The position numbers were made by a program, and so were the translations under genes. Under the pieces are notes generated by a model that saw nothing but the letters and a program-made list of their open reading frames with translations, did no database searches and had not been told where the DNA came from. Positions 7,985 through 16,465 of a stretch of DNA of 64,000 nucleotides are shown in pieces; positions within the stretch are counted from its first letter, which is position 1; each line of letters opens with the position of its first letter. Source of the stretch: Opitutus sp. GAS368 (lineage in GTDB: Bacteria > Verrucomicrobiota > Verrucomicrobiia > Opitutales > Opitutaceae); NCBI RefSeq assembly GCF_900104925.1, contig NZ_LT629735.1:1768291-1832290 (forward strand). Reading direction: 5' to 3'.

Positions 7985-9346
7985 TCAGATCATGAAGTCG
8001 CCGCTCTCGGGTTTCACAGCCTCGTGCGACGGCAGCAACATGCCGGCGGCGACGGTGGCGTTGGTGCCCGGCTCGATCAGGATGAACGAGCCCGTCAGGC
8101 GGTTGACCGCGTAGCTGTCGTAATACAGCGGCTTCGAGACGCGGAGGCGGATCTCGCCGAGGTCGTTTACCGTGAGCGCGGCCGGCGCCGGCTCGGGATC
8201 GAGCGTCTCGATGTTGAGCCGGTGCTCGATGTCGGCTACGACGGCCTGCACGGTGCTGGTCGTGTGCTTGAGGAAATATTTTTTGCCGCGCTCGAGCGGG
8301 CGGGAGTGCATCCAGCAGACCTTGGCGTGCAGGTCGGTGCCGGTGCCGGCGGGGTTGTCCAGGCCGACGATCATGCTGCCGCGACCGGCGTCGATGTCGT
8401 CCGCGAGCACGAGCGTGACCGACTGCGGGCAGAACGCCTCGGGCACGCTGCCGTCGTAGGTCCAGATTTCCTTCACGGTCGTCACGAGACCGGCGGGCAG
8501 GACGAGGACCTTCTGGCCGGTGCGCACGATGCCGCCGGCGATCTGGCCGCTGCAGCCGCGGAAGTCATGGAGCTGGGCGTCGGTCGGGTTGTTCGGGCGG
8601 TTGACCCATTGCACGGGCAGGCGGAAACCGTTCAGGTTCCAGTCGCTGCCGATGTGCACGCTCTCGAGGTGGCCGAGCAGCGTCGGTCCGGGATACCAGG
8701 GAGTGTGGACGGAGGGCGTGACGACATTGTCGCCGTGGAGCGCGCTGATGGGGATGAACTTGACGTCCTTGATGTCGAGGCGCGGCAGGAAGGCCTCGAA
8801 CTGCTCGCGGATCTCGTTGAAGCGCGCCTCGCTCCAGCCGACGAGGTCCATCTTGTTGATCGCGACGACGAGATGCGGGATACGCAGCAGCGACGCGATG
8901 GCGGTGTGGCGGCGGCTTTGTTCGATCACGCCGAGGCGGGCGTCGACGAGGATGACGGAGGCGTTGGCGTTGCTGGCGCCGGTCACCATGTTGCGCGTGT
9001 ATTGGATGTGGCCCGGGGTGTCCGCGATGATGAACTTGCGCTTCGGCGTGGCGAAGTAGCGGTAGGCGACGTCGATCGTGATGCCCTGCTCGCGCTCGGC
9101 GCGGAGGCCGTCGGTGAGATTGGCGAGGTTGATCGCGCCGCCGCCGGTGATGTCAGCCGAGCGCTCGAGCGCCTCGATCTGATCCTCCATCAGCGATTTC
9201 GAATCGTAGAGCAGGCGGCCGATGAGCGTGGACTTGCCGTCGTCGACGCTGCCGCAGGTGTTGAAGCGCAGGATGTCGACCGGCAGCGGCGCGGCGGTGG
9301 TGGCGGCGCGGGCGGGCGAAGTGGTGGGTGATACGAGCACGGACAT
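7985..9346 (-). CDS. cysN: Sulfate adenylyltransferase subunit 1 (GTPase)
   Basis: The 453-residue protein is the GTPase subunit of ATP sulfurylase, which with CysD converts sulfate and ATP to adenylylsulfate (APS). GTPase motifs are in order: P-loop GSVDDGKST (32-40), DTPGH, and NKMD. The C-terminal part has the elongation-factor-like beta barrels. It ends without an APS kinase domain, so it is CysN rather than a NodQ-type fusion. The ATG at 9346 lies one base after the cysD stop codon; the longer open frame upstream overlaps cysD and is rejected. It belongs to the cysI-cysH-cysD-cysN-rrf2 run. Confidence 0.97.
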   Translation of the reverse strand: MSVLVSPTTSPARAATTAAPLPVDILRFNTCGSVDDGKSTLIGRLLYDSKSLMEDQIEALERSADITGGGAINLANLTDGLRAEREQGITIDVAYRYFATPKRKFIIADTPGHIQYTRNMVTGASNANASVILVDARLGVIEQSRRHTAIASLLRIPHLVVAINKMDLVGWSEARFNEIREQFEAFLPRLDIKDVKFIPISALHGDNVVTPSVHTPWYPGPTLLGHLESVHIGSDWNLNGFRLPVQWVNRPNNPTDAQLHDFRGCSGQIAGGIVRTGQKVLVLPAGLVTTVKEIWTYDGSVPEAFCPQSVTLVLADDIDAGRGSMIVGLDNPAGTGTDLHAKVCWMHSRPLERGKKYFLKHTTSTVQAVVADIEHRLNIETLDPEPAPAALTVNDLGEIRLRVSKPLYYDSYAVNRLTGSFILIEPGTNATVAAGMLLPSHEAVKPESGDFMI

Positions 9347-9347
9347 T

Positions 9348-10253
9348 TTAGAAATAGCCCGCCTTCTTGCGGTCCTCCATGGCCGCCTCGGAGGCCTTGT
9401 CGTCGGCGCGGGAGCCGCGCTCGGTGACGCGCGCGGCGGCGATCTCGGTGATGATGTCGTCCACCGTCGCGGCAGGCGACTCGACCAGGCCGGTGCTGAT
9501 GATGTCGCCAATGGTGCGAACGCGCACGACGAGGTCGCGGACCGTCTCGGTGGGCTTGGGCGGGAGAATGTCGTTGACCGGGAGCCACTGGCCGCCGCGG
9601 CGCACGCACTTGCGGGTGTGGCTGAAATAGATGCTGGGCACCTCGAGCTCCTCCTGGCGGATGTATTCCCACACGTCCATCTCGGTCCAGTTGCTCAGCG
9701 GGAACACGCGCATGTTGTCGCCCGGGTTGAGCCGGCCGTTGTAGAGGTTCCAGATCTCGGGGCGCTGGTTCTTCGGGTCCCACTGGCCGAAGCTGTCGCG
9801 GAAGCTGAAGAAGCGCTCCTTGGCGCGGGCCTTCTCCTCGTCGCGGCGGGCGCCGCCGATGCAGGCGTCGAAGCGGTATTCCTCGATGGCGGCGAGCAAG
9901 ACGGGGATCTGCAGCCGGTTGCGGCTAACCTCGCCCGGCGCCGGCGTGGCGGTGCCGCGGGCGATGGCGTCCTCGACCTTGCGCACGATGAGCTTCGCAC
10001 CCAGCTGCTTCGCGCGGCGGTCGCGGAACTCGTTCAGCTCGGGAAAATGGTGGCCGGTGTCGACGTTGAGCAGCGGCAGCGGCAGCTCCGACGGGCGGAA
10101 CGCCTTCTCCGCGAGACGCAGGAGGCAGATGGAATCCTTGCCGCCGGAGAAGAGCAAGGCGGGGCGCTCGAATTCGCCCGCGACCTCGCGCATGATGTGG
10201 ATCGCCTCGGTTTCGAGGTGCTGCAGGTGATCGAGATGGTAGCTGGTCGGCAT
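9348..10253 (-). CDS. cysD: Sulfate adenylyltransferase subunit 2
   Basis: The 301-residue protein has the PP-loop SGGKDS that binds ATP (LLFSGGKDSICLLRLAEKA) and the CysD sequences NVDTGHHFPE, GGARRDEEKARAKER and PLSNWTEMDVWEYI. It forms the adenylyl-transferring half of ATP sulfurylase with CysN, which starts one base after its stop. The start at 10253 (MPTSYHLDHLQHLE) matches known CysD N-termini and length; the ATG further upstream would extend into a hairpin repeat. It is separated from cysH by 138 bp that contain the repeat at 10278-10351. Confidence 0.97.
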   Translation of the reverse strand: MPTSYHLDHLQHLETEAIHIMREVAGEFERPALLFSGGKDSICLLRLAEKAFRPSELPLPLLNVDTGHHFPELNEFRDRRAKQLGAKLIVRKVEDAIARGTATPAPGEVSRNRLQIPVLLAAIEEYRFDACIGGARRDEEKARAKERFFSFRDSFGQWDPKNQRPEIWNLYNGRLNPGDNMRVFPLSNWTEMDVWEYIRQEELEVPSIYFSHTRKCVRRGGQWLPVNDILPPKPTETVRDLVVRVRTIGDIISTGLVESPAATVDDIITEIAAARVTERGSRADDKASEAAMEDRKKAGYF

Positions 10254-10277
10254 GGACGATGAAGAAGCGTTTTCTTT

Positions 10278-10351
10278 GGAGGCGGAACCATCAGTTCCGC
10301 GAGGCAAGGGCGGCACGGCCGTAAACCCGCGGGACTGATAGCCCCGCCTTC
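10278..10351. repeat. Hairpin repeat between cysH and cysD
   Basis: GGAGGCGGAACCATCAGTTC at 10278 onward and the inverted, slightly diverged GACTGATAGCCCCGCCTTC ending at 10351 form arms of about 24 bp with four mismatches around a loop of 26 bp. It lies inside the sulfate-assimilation run and could act as a partial transcription barrier or RNA-stability element. Confidence 0.8.
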
Positions 10352-10391
10352 AGTTTATAAGAAGGCGAACGGGACATGGAAGAACGTTTCG

Positions 10392-11051
10392 TCAGGCGTT
10401 GACCGCCTGTTTGCCCCAAGCGGCGTGCAGGCCGCACTCGCGCTTTTCGTCAGCCTTGGCGGGATCGAAGTAATCCCACTCGTTCGGCAGCCCGTGCTGC
10501 GCGAGGTAGGCCTCGAGGTCGGCGTCGGTGGCGTAGAAAAACGGGCTGACCTTGAGCGCGCCAAAATTTTCGTCGAGTGACACGATGTCGAGGCCGGCGC
10601 GGTTCGGGTTCTGCACCTGGCGCAGCGCGGTGAGCCAGACGGTCGGCGCGAGCTCGCGCATGCCGCGCTGGAAGGGCTCGAGTTTCATCAGCGCGCTGAA
10701 CTTCTTCAGGCCGGCCTCGTCCTCGGTCGTCGGGATCGGGCCATGGACGGCGTCGCGGTGCGCGGGTGTCAGGCGCGGGAGGAAAGGCTTGAGGTTGAGG
10801 CCGAGCGACGTGCGCAGGGCCTCGGCGTGCCGGTAGGTCGCCGGGCGGTTGTAGCCGTGGTCGACCCAGAGCACCGGGATGTCGGACTGCACCTGCGTCG
10901 CGACGTGCAGGATCGCGGCCTCGTAGGGGCGGAAATTGGTGGAGACGATGGCGCGGCCGCCGGCCTGGGCGACGGCCCAGCGGACGATCTCGAGCGGCGA
11001 CTTGGCGCGCAGTTCGGCGTTCCAGCGGGTGAGGGCGGCGGTATCATTCAT
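10392..11051 (-). CDS. cysH: Phosphoadenylyl-sulfate (PAPS) reductase-like protein
   Basis: The 219-residue protein has the CysH features VSTNFRPYEAAILH, DIPVLWVDHGYNRPATYRHAE, a TVWLTALRQVQNPNR segment and the C-terminal catalytic KRECGLH near residue 206. CysH reduces PAPS, or APS, to sulfite with thioredoxin. Only the ECGLH cysteine is present; the paired cysteines of Fe-S APS reductases are absent, which points to the PAPS type. It is shorter than E. coli CysH and lacks the usual SVGDTHTT segment before the catalytic Cys. No APS kinase is seen in the window. The start ATG overlaps the cysI stop by four bases (ATGA), indicating translational coupling. Confidence 0.88.
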   Translation of the reverse strand: MNDTAALTRWNAELRAKSPLEIVRWAVAQAGGRAIVSTNFRPYEAAILHVATQVQSDIPVLWVDHGYNRPATYRHAEALRTSLGLNLKPFLPRLTPAHRDAVHGPIPTTEDEAGLKKFSALMKLEPFQRGMRELAPTVWLTALRQVQNPNRAGLDIVSLDENFGALKVSPFFYATDADLEAYLAQHGLPNEWDYFDPAKADEKRECGLHAAWGKQAVNA

Positions 11052-12766
11052 GTGGAAAGGGGAGCGGGAGCGGCATCCCCTGCCGCTCCCGCCTTGATTT
11101 GTTCGGGCAACACAATCCGCGAACAAAAGTCGCCGAAGCGCTCGCCGGGCCAGCGCTCGTCCCGCCAGCGGGTGAGGAGCGGACGCAGCTCGGCCTCGAT
11201 CTCGGCATCCTTGACCGTGTCCTTGAACACGCGGTTGAGGCGCGTGCCCGCGGCGTTGCCGCCAAGCCAGAGCTGGTAGCGGCCGGGGGCCTTGCCGACG
11301 AAGGCGATCTCCGCCATGTAGGGACGCGCGCAGCCGTTGGGGCAGCCGGTGGAACGGATGATGATTTCCTCGCCGCCCAGGCCGAGTTCGCCGCCGAGTC
11401 TCTCGATGCGGTCGATCAGGCCCGGCAGCATGCGCTCGGACTCGGCGAGCGCGAGGCCGCAGGTCGGCAGCGCGGGGCAGGCCATCGAGGCGGCGTGCAG
11501 CAGGGAGGTCTGGTTCTCCACCTTGACCCCGTGCGCAGCCAGCAGCGCCGTGAGGCCGGCGCGGTCGGTATCGGGGATGTTGGCGAGAATGACGTTCTGG
11601 TTGGCGGACAGCCGGAACTCGAGGTGCGGGAATTTTTCCGCGACCTGGCGCAGGGCGGTTTTCATCGCATGGCCCGGGACGTCCTTGATGCGGCCGGTCT
11701 CGACGAACAGGGTGAGGAACTGCGAGCCGTCGACGGCCCGATGCCAGCCATAGAGGTCGCCCATGGTGGAAAATTCGTAGGGGCGCACCGGGCCGAGGAT
11801 GAGGTTGGCGCGCCGGTTGATCTCGTTGCGAACGAAATCGACGCCCCGGTCCTCGAGCACATATTTGAAGCGCGCATGCTTGCGGTTGGCGCGGTCGCCA
11901 AAATCGCGGAAGGTCGTGAGCACGGCCCTGGCAACTTCGATCAGATTCTCCGGTTTCACGAAGCCGATCACGTCGGCCAGCCGCGGGAACGTCTGGACGT
12001 TGCCGTGGCTGCGGCCCATGCCACCGCCGACCGCGACGTTGTAGCCGATGAGCCGGTCGTTTTCGACGATGGCGATGAAACCGAGGTCGTTGGTGAACAC
12101 ATCCATGTCGTTCACCGGCGGCACCACGAAGGAGATCTTGAACTTGCGCGGCAGGTAGGTCTGGCCGTAAAGCGGGTCGCTGAAATTTTTGTTCTCCTCG
12201 GCCTCCAGGTTGAGCTGGACGTTGTCGATCCAGATGGCGTGATAGGCCTTGGTTACCGGCGCGAGGGCGTAAGCGGTGCGCAGCGCATCGGCGTAGACAT
12301 TCTCGCGGGCCTTGGTCGTTGCCGGCGTGGGTGAGGCGGTGACGTTGCGGTTCACGTCGCCGCACGCCGCGAGGGTGGACAGCAGCGACTCGTTGATTTT
12401 TTTGATCAGCGGCCCCAGCCCGGATTTCACGACGCCGTGAAACTGGATGCACTGACGCGTGGTGACGCGGAGGGTGTTGTTGCCGTGATTGGTCGCGAGG
12501 TCATCGAAAACGGTCCATTGCTTCGCGGTCATGACGCCGCCGGGGATGCGGCTGCGGATCATCATGATGTATTTCTTTGCGGTCTTGCGCAGGTCGCGGT
12601 CGTCCTGCTGATAGATGCCATGGAATTTGGTAAACTGGGTGTCGTCCTCCGAAAAACGGTCCGTAGTAGCATCGGCCAGCGTCGCGGCGATTCGTCCCGC
12701 GAGGGTGGGATCGTTCTGTTTGAGCAGCTCGTTCTTGCTGACAGGCGCTGGTGTATTTTCAGGCAT
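11048..12766 (-). CDS. cysI: Sulfite reductase hemoprotein (siroheme/4Fe-4S)
   Basis: The 572-residue protein aligns by eye with E. coli CysI over its full length: FHGIYQQDDRD near the N-terminus, RIPGGVMTAKQW, TTRQCIQFHG, GQTYLPRKFK, VGGGMGRSHGN and PYEF. The siroheme-4Fe-4S ligands are in ACPALPTC and TGCPNGC. It reduces sulfite to sulfide by six electrons. No CysJ flavoprotein is seen nearby, so the electron donor could be ferredoxin or a CysJ encoded elsewhere. It is the first gene of the cys operon, and its upstream region (12767-12837) is shared with divergent cobA and holds a perfect palindrome at 12824-12838. Confidence 0.96.
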   Translation of the reverse strand: MPENTPAPVSKNELLKQNDPTLAGRIAATLADATTDRFSEDDTQFTKFHGIYQQDDRDLRKTAKKYIMMIRSRIPGGVMTAKQWTVFDDLATNHGNNTLRVTTRQCIQFHGVVKSGLGPLIKKINESLLSTLAACGDVNRNVTASPTPATTKARENVYADALRTAYALAPVTKAYHAIWIDNVQLNLEAEENKNFSDPLYGQTYLPRKFKISFVVPPVNDMDVFTNDLGFIAIVENDRLIGYNVAVGGGMGRSHGNVQTFPRLADVIGFVKPENLIEVARAVLTTFRDFGDRANRKHARFKYVLEDRGVDFVRNEINRRANLILGPVRPYEFSTMGDLYGWHRAVDGSQFLTLFVETGRIKDVPGHAMKTALRQVAEKFPHLEFRLSANQNVILANIPDTDRAGLTALLAAHGVKVENQTSLLHAASMACPALPTCGLALAESERMLPGLIDRIERLGGELGLGGEEIIIRSTGCPNGCARPYMAEIAFVGKAPGRYQLWLGGNAAGTRLNRVFKDTVKDAEIEAELRPLLTRWRDERWPGERFGDFCSRIVLPEQIKAGAAGDAAPAPLST

Positions 12767-12823
12767 GACGCAGAGAACGGTTGCACTTGTTTGCCAACGG
12801 GTAAAGTTGAATCAACGTCATAC

Positions 12824-12838
12824 TGACTAAAGTAGTCA
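12824..12838. promoter_or_regulatory. IscR-type (Rrf2 family) operator between cysI and cobA
   Basis: TGACTAAAGTAGTCA is a perfect 6-bp inverted repeat with a 3-bp spacer. It fits the core of the Rrf2/IscR type 1 site (GACTR-WWW-YAGTC) at all but one spacer position. It is 57 bp before the cysI start and touches the first base of the cobA ATG, so a bound protein would block both directions. The Rrf2 gene at 7464-7877 is the obvious candidate regulator. Confidence 0.6.
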
Positions 12839-13623
12839 TGTTAAATGCAAGCACATCATCCGCAAGGGGTTTTGTCTGGCTCATTGGAGCCGGTCCGGGT
12901 GCACCCGACCTTGTCACTTTGCGCGGACTGCGGTTTTTACAGGCGGCTGAAGTGGTGGTCTATGATGAGCTGGTCAACCGGGAGCTGCTGGCGCACTGCC
13001 CGCCGGGCTGCGAACAACACGCGGTTGGAAAACGTGCCGGCTGCCACAGTGCCACCCAGCCCGAGATCAACGCGCTGCTGGTCACCCTGGGCGCGGCCGG
13101 CAAAAAGGTGGTCCGCCTCAAGGGTGGCGACCCGCTGATTTTCGGGCGCGCCGGCGAGGAGATCGCGGCCCTGCGCGCCGCGGGCATTCCGTTTGAAATC
13201 GTGCCGGGCGTGACCGCCGCCACCGCCTCGGGGGCGGCGGCCGGATTGCCGCTGACGCACCGCGATTATTCCTCGGCCGTCGTTTTTGTCACCGGCCACC
13301 AGTGCGCGGCCAACACGTCGGCACTCGACTGGGGCGCACTCGCCAAGCTGCGCGCGACCCTTTGCTTTTACATGGGCGTGCGCCGGCTGCCGGAGATCGC
13401 GCAGAATCTTCTGGGTCACGGCATGACGGCCGACATGCCGATCGCCGTGATCAGCGAGGCCACGCTGCCGGCCCAGAAAATCCTCACGGGCACGCTGCGC
13501 GACGCCGAAAAACTTTCCGCCGGCCTCGCCGGGCAGCCGGCGCTCGTCGTCATCGGCGAGGTCGTGCGGCTGTCGTCCTTCGCGGCCGAGCTGCCGCGGC
13601 TGCACGCGCAGGCCGTGAAATAA
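12838..13623 (+). CDS. cobA: Uroporphyrinogen-III C-methyltransferase
   Basis: The 261-residue protein has the tetrapyrrole methylase signatures VWLIGAGPGAPDLVTLRG, VVYDELV, RLKGGDPLIFGRAGEE and VPGVTAATA in order. It uses SAM to methylate uroporphyrinogen III twice to precorrin-2, the first step to siroheme. It lacks the N-terminal dehydrogenase/chelatase part of CysG, so later steps need other proteins; a CbiX-like chelatase is convergent just downstream. Being divergent from cysI with a shared operator fits supply of siroheme for sulfite reductase. The ATG at 12838 is used; no Shine-Dalgarno is visible and the operator overlaps the start. Confidence 0.95.
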   Translation: MLNASTSSARGFVWLIGAGPGAPDLVTLRGLRFLQAAEVVVYDELVNRELLAHCPPGCEQHAVGKRAGCHSATQPEINALLVTLGAAGKKVVRLKGGDPLIFGRAGEEIAALRAAGIPFEIVPGVTAATASGAAAGLPLTHRDYSSAVVFVTGHQCAANTSALDWGALAKLRATLCFYMGVRRLPEIAQNLLGHGMTADMPIAVISEATLPAQKILTGTLRDAEKLSAGLAGQPALVVIGEVVRLSSFAAELPRLHAQAVK

Positions 13624-13630
13624 ACGAACC

Positions 13631-13686
13631 GACGGCGAGGTCGCCGTCGCTCCAGAACGCATGGAGCGCGGGCGACCCCGCCCGCG
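13631..13686. terminator. Three adjacent hairpins between convergent genes
   Basis: Stems GACGGCGA/TCGCCGTC (13631-13648), GCTCCA/TGGAGC (13649-13667) and GCGGGCG/CGCCCGC (13668-13686) follow each other directly between the ends of cobA and the convergent chelatase gene. There is no T-run. The third part is like the repeat at 27589-27648. A bidirectional termination role is inferred. Confidence 0.55.
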
Positions 13687-13692
13687 AGATTG

Positions 13693-14505
13693 TCACCCCG
13701 CCTGTCGCCAGCGGTCGGCCAGGATGTCCAGCAGCAGCGGGTGTTCGACGACGAGCTTCGTCATGTGCGTCTTCAATCCGGGGTGCGCCGCCTCGGCCGC
13801 GCGGCAGATCTTCGCTACGTCGCCGTCGTGGCCGGCATGACGTCCCGGCAGCAGGAATTGCATCGCCACGACCACGCGGCCGGCATTCCACGGGGGTTCG
13901 GCCAGCAGATCGGCGAGGAGCGGCTTGCCGAAATCATATTCGGGCCCGGCGCGCCGCTCCATGCTGGCGGGCGTCACGGCGGCGACGCGTGAGCCGAGCA
14001 GACCGGCCACCTGTTGGGCGAGTTCGTTGCGCACGGCGGTGACGGCTTCGACCGGGCTGCCATGATCCACGAGAGCGACCCGGCCGGTGTCGGTTGAATC
14101 GAGCTCATCGCGGACATGCTGGGCGAGGATGTGCGCGAGCCGGTTGTCGCGGGCGGCGTGCAGCGGGGGGGCGATCTTCAGGCGCAAGGCAGGAAACCTC
14201 GGGCGCAGCCGCGCCAGGTTTTCCGGCAGATATTCCGTCAGGGCGCGGCTCGGACCGAAGAAGAGCGGCAGGAGGATGAAGTCGTTCTGCCCCGCTGCCA
14301 ACCGGCGCTCGAGCGCGGGAAACACGATCTCGGCCGCTTCGCCGCCCAGAGCTTTCGGATCGATGCCCGACGAGTGCAGCAATGACACCGGGGTCACGGG
14401 CCGACCGAGTCGCCCGGAAAGCCGGACCGCCAGCCCCCGCAGGGCGAGGGTGGCGGCGGGCTCGAGCGAGCCGTTGTCAACGAGGAGGGTGAGCGACTCG
14501 GCCAT
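13693..14505 (-). CDS. CbiX-like sirohydrochlorin chelatase
   Basis: The 270-residue protein has two CbiX-type half domains, one starting LTLLVDNGSLEP and one RVALVDHGSPVEAV, with LPLFFGPSRAL and VVAMQFLLPGRHAGHDGD as the strand-loop elements after each. CbiX inserts cobalt, or iron in SirB, into sirohydrochlorin. In the first half the usual active-site HGS is NGS; the second half keeps HGS. The start at 14505 (MAESLTLLVDNGS) is preferred to a more upstream ATG that lies in a REP. It is convergent with cobA and likely completes siroheme for CysI. A precorrin-2 dehydrogenase is not seen in the window. Confidence 0.8.
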   Translation of the reverse strand: MAESLTLLVDNGSLEPAATLALRGLAVRLSGRLGRPVTPVSLLHSSGIDPKALGGEAAEIVFPALERRLAAGQNDFILLPLFFGPSRALTEYLPENLARLRPRFPALRLKIAPPLHAARDNRLAHILAQHVRDELDSTDTGRVALVDHGSPVEAVTAVRNELAQQVAGLLGSRVAAVTPASMERRAGPEYDFGKPLLADLLAEPPWNAGRVVVAMQFLLPGRHAGHDGDVAKICRAAEAAHPGLKTHMTKLVVEHPLLLDILADRWRQAG

Positions 14506-14550
14506 GCGTGGTGGCGCGGATCCTTCAATCGCGCTTTCAGATGTCAAACT

Positions 14551-14629
14551 GTAGGGCGGGGTCACCGCACCCCGCCTCGAACGTGATGATATACTCGCCG
14601 AAAGGCGGGGTGCGGTGACCCCGCCCTAC
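14551..14629. repeat. Inverted REP pair (family 1)
   Basis: GTAGGGCGGGGTCACCGCAC (14551 onward) and its inverted copy ending at 14629 with CCCGCCCTAC are 26 bp each and 27 bp apart. Compared with the RAYT-flanking REPs, the A/T of the central palindrome is changed to G/C on both sides, so pairing is kept. The pair lies between the chelatase start and the MuiA-like gene stop. Confidence 0.9.
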
Positions 14630-14640
14630 AGCATCGGCTG

Positions 14641-16311
14641 TTATTCGATCCCGGTGACGTTCACCTCGTTCGGATACTCGATGGCAAACTTCACGGTCAG
14701 CTCGCGCTTCTCGCCGGGCTTGAGGTCGAGCGTCCACTTGAGCGTGCCTTCGTCGGTCGGCTTCAGTTCGCTGGCGCTCGGCGTGAGCTGCTTCACGACG
14801 ATCTTTTCGTTGCGCGAGAGCGGAATCTGGTCGGCCACGATGACGCGCTCGGCGGTCCGCTTGTTGTTCTGGATCGTGATCAGGTATTCGTAGGTGATGC
14901 GCTTGCCGGAGTTGGTCAGGCCGGTGTCCTCGGTGAACTTGTTCACGCGCTTGTGCTTCACGCTGATGCCCTCGTCGGCGCCGAGCGCCAGGTCGAACTT
15001 CTCGCCGGACATCACGGTGCGCAGCGAACTGGTGGCGACGAAGGTGCCGTCGAGGAACACATTCATGGCGCCGGCGAGCAGCGGGAAGTCGGAGTTGTTG
15101 ACGACCTTGGCGGTCAGGTAGGCCGTCGCGAGGCGCTTCGGCACGGTGAGATATTCGGGATTGGCGGTGAGCTTCACCGCGGTGATTGGCACCTTTTGCG
15201 GCGAGTTGTCGCTCGGCACCGAAGAGGCGACGGCGATCTTGAACGAGGCGCTGGTCGCGCCGGACTCGATCGTGGCGGAGGCCATCTCGGCGTCCTTCAT
15301 TTCCATGGGGGCGTCGTTGGTCAGCGTCTGCATGTTCACCGCACCGGCCATGGCCGGTGCCGGGGCGTAAGCCGCCTTGGCGGACATCTCCCGGCGGCGC
15401 TCATTGTCCGCTTGCTGACGCAACAGGATCGGATTGAACACATCGACGTTCCACACGGTCAGCACGGGGGCGGCACCACCGAGGCCGGGGCGGGCGGTCG
15501 AGAGCGTGAGGGCGACATCCTTCCAGTCCTCGCCGGTGCTCTGGCGGACAATGCCGAAGTAGCCGAGCGCCACGGCGCGCTCGCCGCTCAGCACGCGGGC
15601 GTCGTAGCTCGGCGCCCAGCTGGCGCCGGGGACGGTATAGGAGAGGGCCACCTCGAGATTGCCGGCCTGCGGGGCGGAGACGCGGACGGTGACGGTCTTG
15701 AACGCCCGGCCCCCGGAACCGCGCAGCTCGTTGAGCTGCTGCTGCACGGTGTTGATCTTGTTCGCCAGTTCCTCGCGCTGTTCGTCGAGCGTCGCACGCT
15801 CGGTGACCAGCTTGGCCTTCGCCTCCGTCAGGTAGTTGAGCGAGCTGGTGAACTGGTTGAGGTCGGGCCGCGGCACGTCCTTGGTCGGCGGGGCGAAGAG
15901 CGCGGTCTCCATCTTGTCGAGCATGACCTGCTGGGTGTTCAGCAGGTTGGCGCGGTCGTCGAGGCCGCGCACCTGTTTGCCGAGGCCCTTGAGCTGGTCT
16001 TCGAGCTCCTTCACGCGGGCGTTGGGCGTAAAGTCGACGTAGGTTTGCTTCGCGCTGACATCGAGGATGAGCGCCTGGGCCGTGCCGCGGCCGCTGACCT
16101 GCAGCGAACGGTCGTCGAGCGCCTGGGGCAGGTTGGCGAAGACGAGCTCGGTGGCGCCGCCGGGCAGGTCGACGGTGGCGGAGCGCGTGACGACCGCGCG
16201 GTCGGTGTAGACCGTGACGGCGGAGATGGTGGAATTGACCGGCGCGGCGCCGAGACAGAGGACGGAGGACAGAAGACTGAGAACAGAGAGGAAACGAAGA
16301 GGAGAATTCAT
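14641..16311 (-). CDS. MuiA family protein (DUF4140/DUF4139), secreted
   Basis: The 556-residue protein has an N-terminal signal peptide (about 1-22, ending LCLGAA), then ISAVTVYTDRAVVTRSATVDLPGG typical of DUF4140, a coiled-coil stretch at about 95-200 (KELEDQLKGLGKQVRGLDDR and following), and the DUF4139 domain starting with VPGASWAPSYDARV. The family includes the so-called mucoidy inhibitor A; its mechanism is unknown. It should act in the periplasm or outside. It stands between a REP pair downstream and a divergent Dabb protein upstream, so it is probably monocistronic. Confidence 0.9.
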   Translation of the reverse strand: MNSPLRFLSVLSLLSSVLCLGAAPVNSTISAVTVYTDRAVVTRSATVDLPGGATELVFANLPQALDDRSLQVSGRGTAQALILDVSAKQTYVDFTPNARVKELEDQLKGLGKQVRGLDDRANLLNTQQVMLDKMETALFAPPTKDVPRPDLNQFTSSLNYLTEAKAKLVTERATLDEQREELANKINTVQQQLNELRGSGGRAFKTVTVRVSAPQAGNLEVALSYTVPGASWAPSYDARVLSGERAVALGYFGIVRQSTGEDWKDVALTLSTARPGLGGAAPVLTVWNVDVFNPILLRQQADNERRREMSAKAAYAPAPAMAGAVNMQTLTNDAPMEMKDAEMASATIESGATSASFKIAVASSVPSDNSPQKVPITAVKLTANPEYLTVPKRLATAYLTAKVVNNSDFPLLAGAMNVFLDGTFVATSSLRTVMSGEKFDLALGADEGISVKHKRVNKFTEDTGLTNSGKRITYEYLITIQNNKRTAERVIVADQIPLSRNEKIVVKQLTPSASELKPTDEGTLKWTLDLKPGEKRELTVKFAIEYPNEVNVTGIE

Positions 16312-16465
16312 GGAATTAATGGGAGGGAGTGGGGGTATGACGGACGATGCTCCGGTATCTTAGGTCGAGTGTGGCCGCGCGCGCGGTCAAAACAATCAAC
16401 AACTGGTAAAACCGGCCCACTCGGCGTTTGCCTCGGGCCGGGCCCTCGTGTTGGTTTCCGGCGCC

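Noticed and set aside
10392-12452. Long minus-strand frame that would extend cysH far upstream
   Set aside because: The extension is a different frame of cysI; the ATGA overlap at 11048-11051 gives a normal CysH start.
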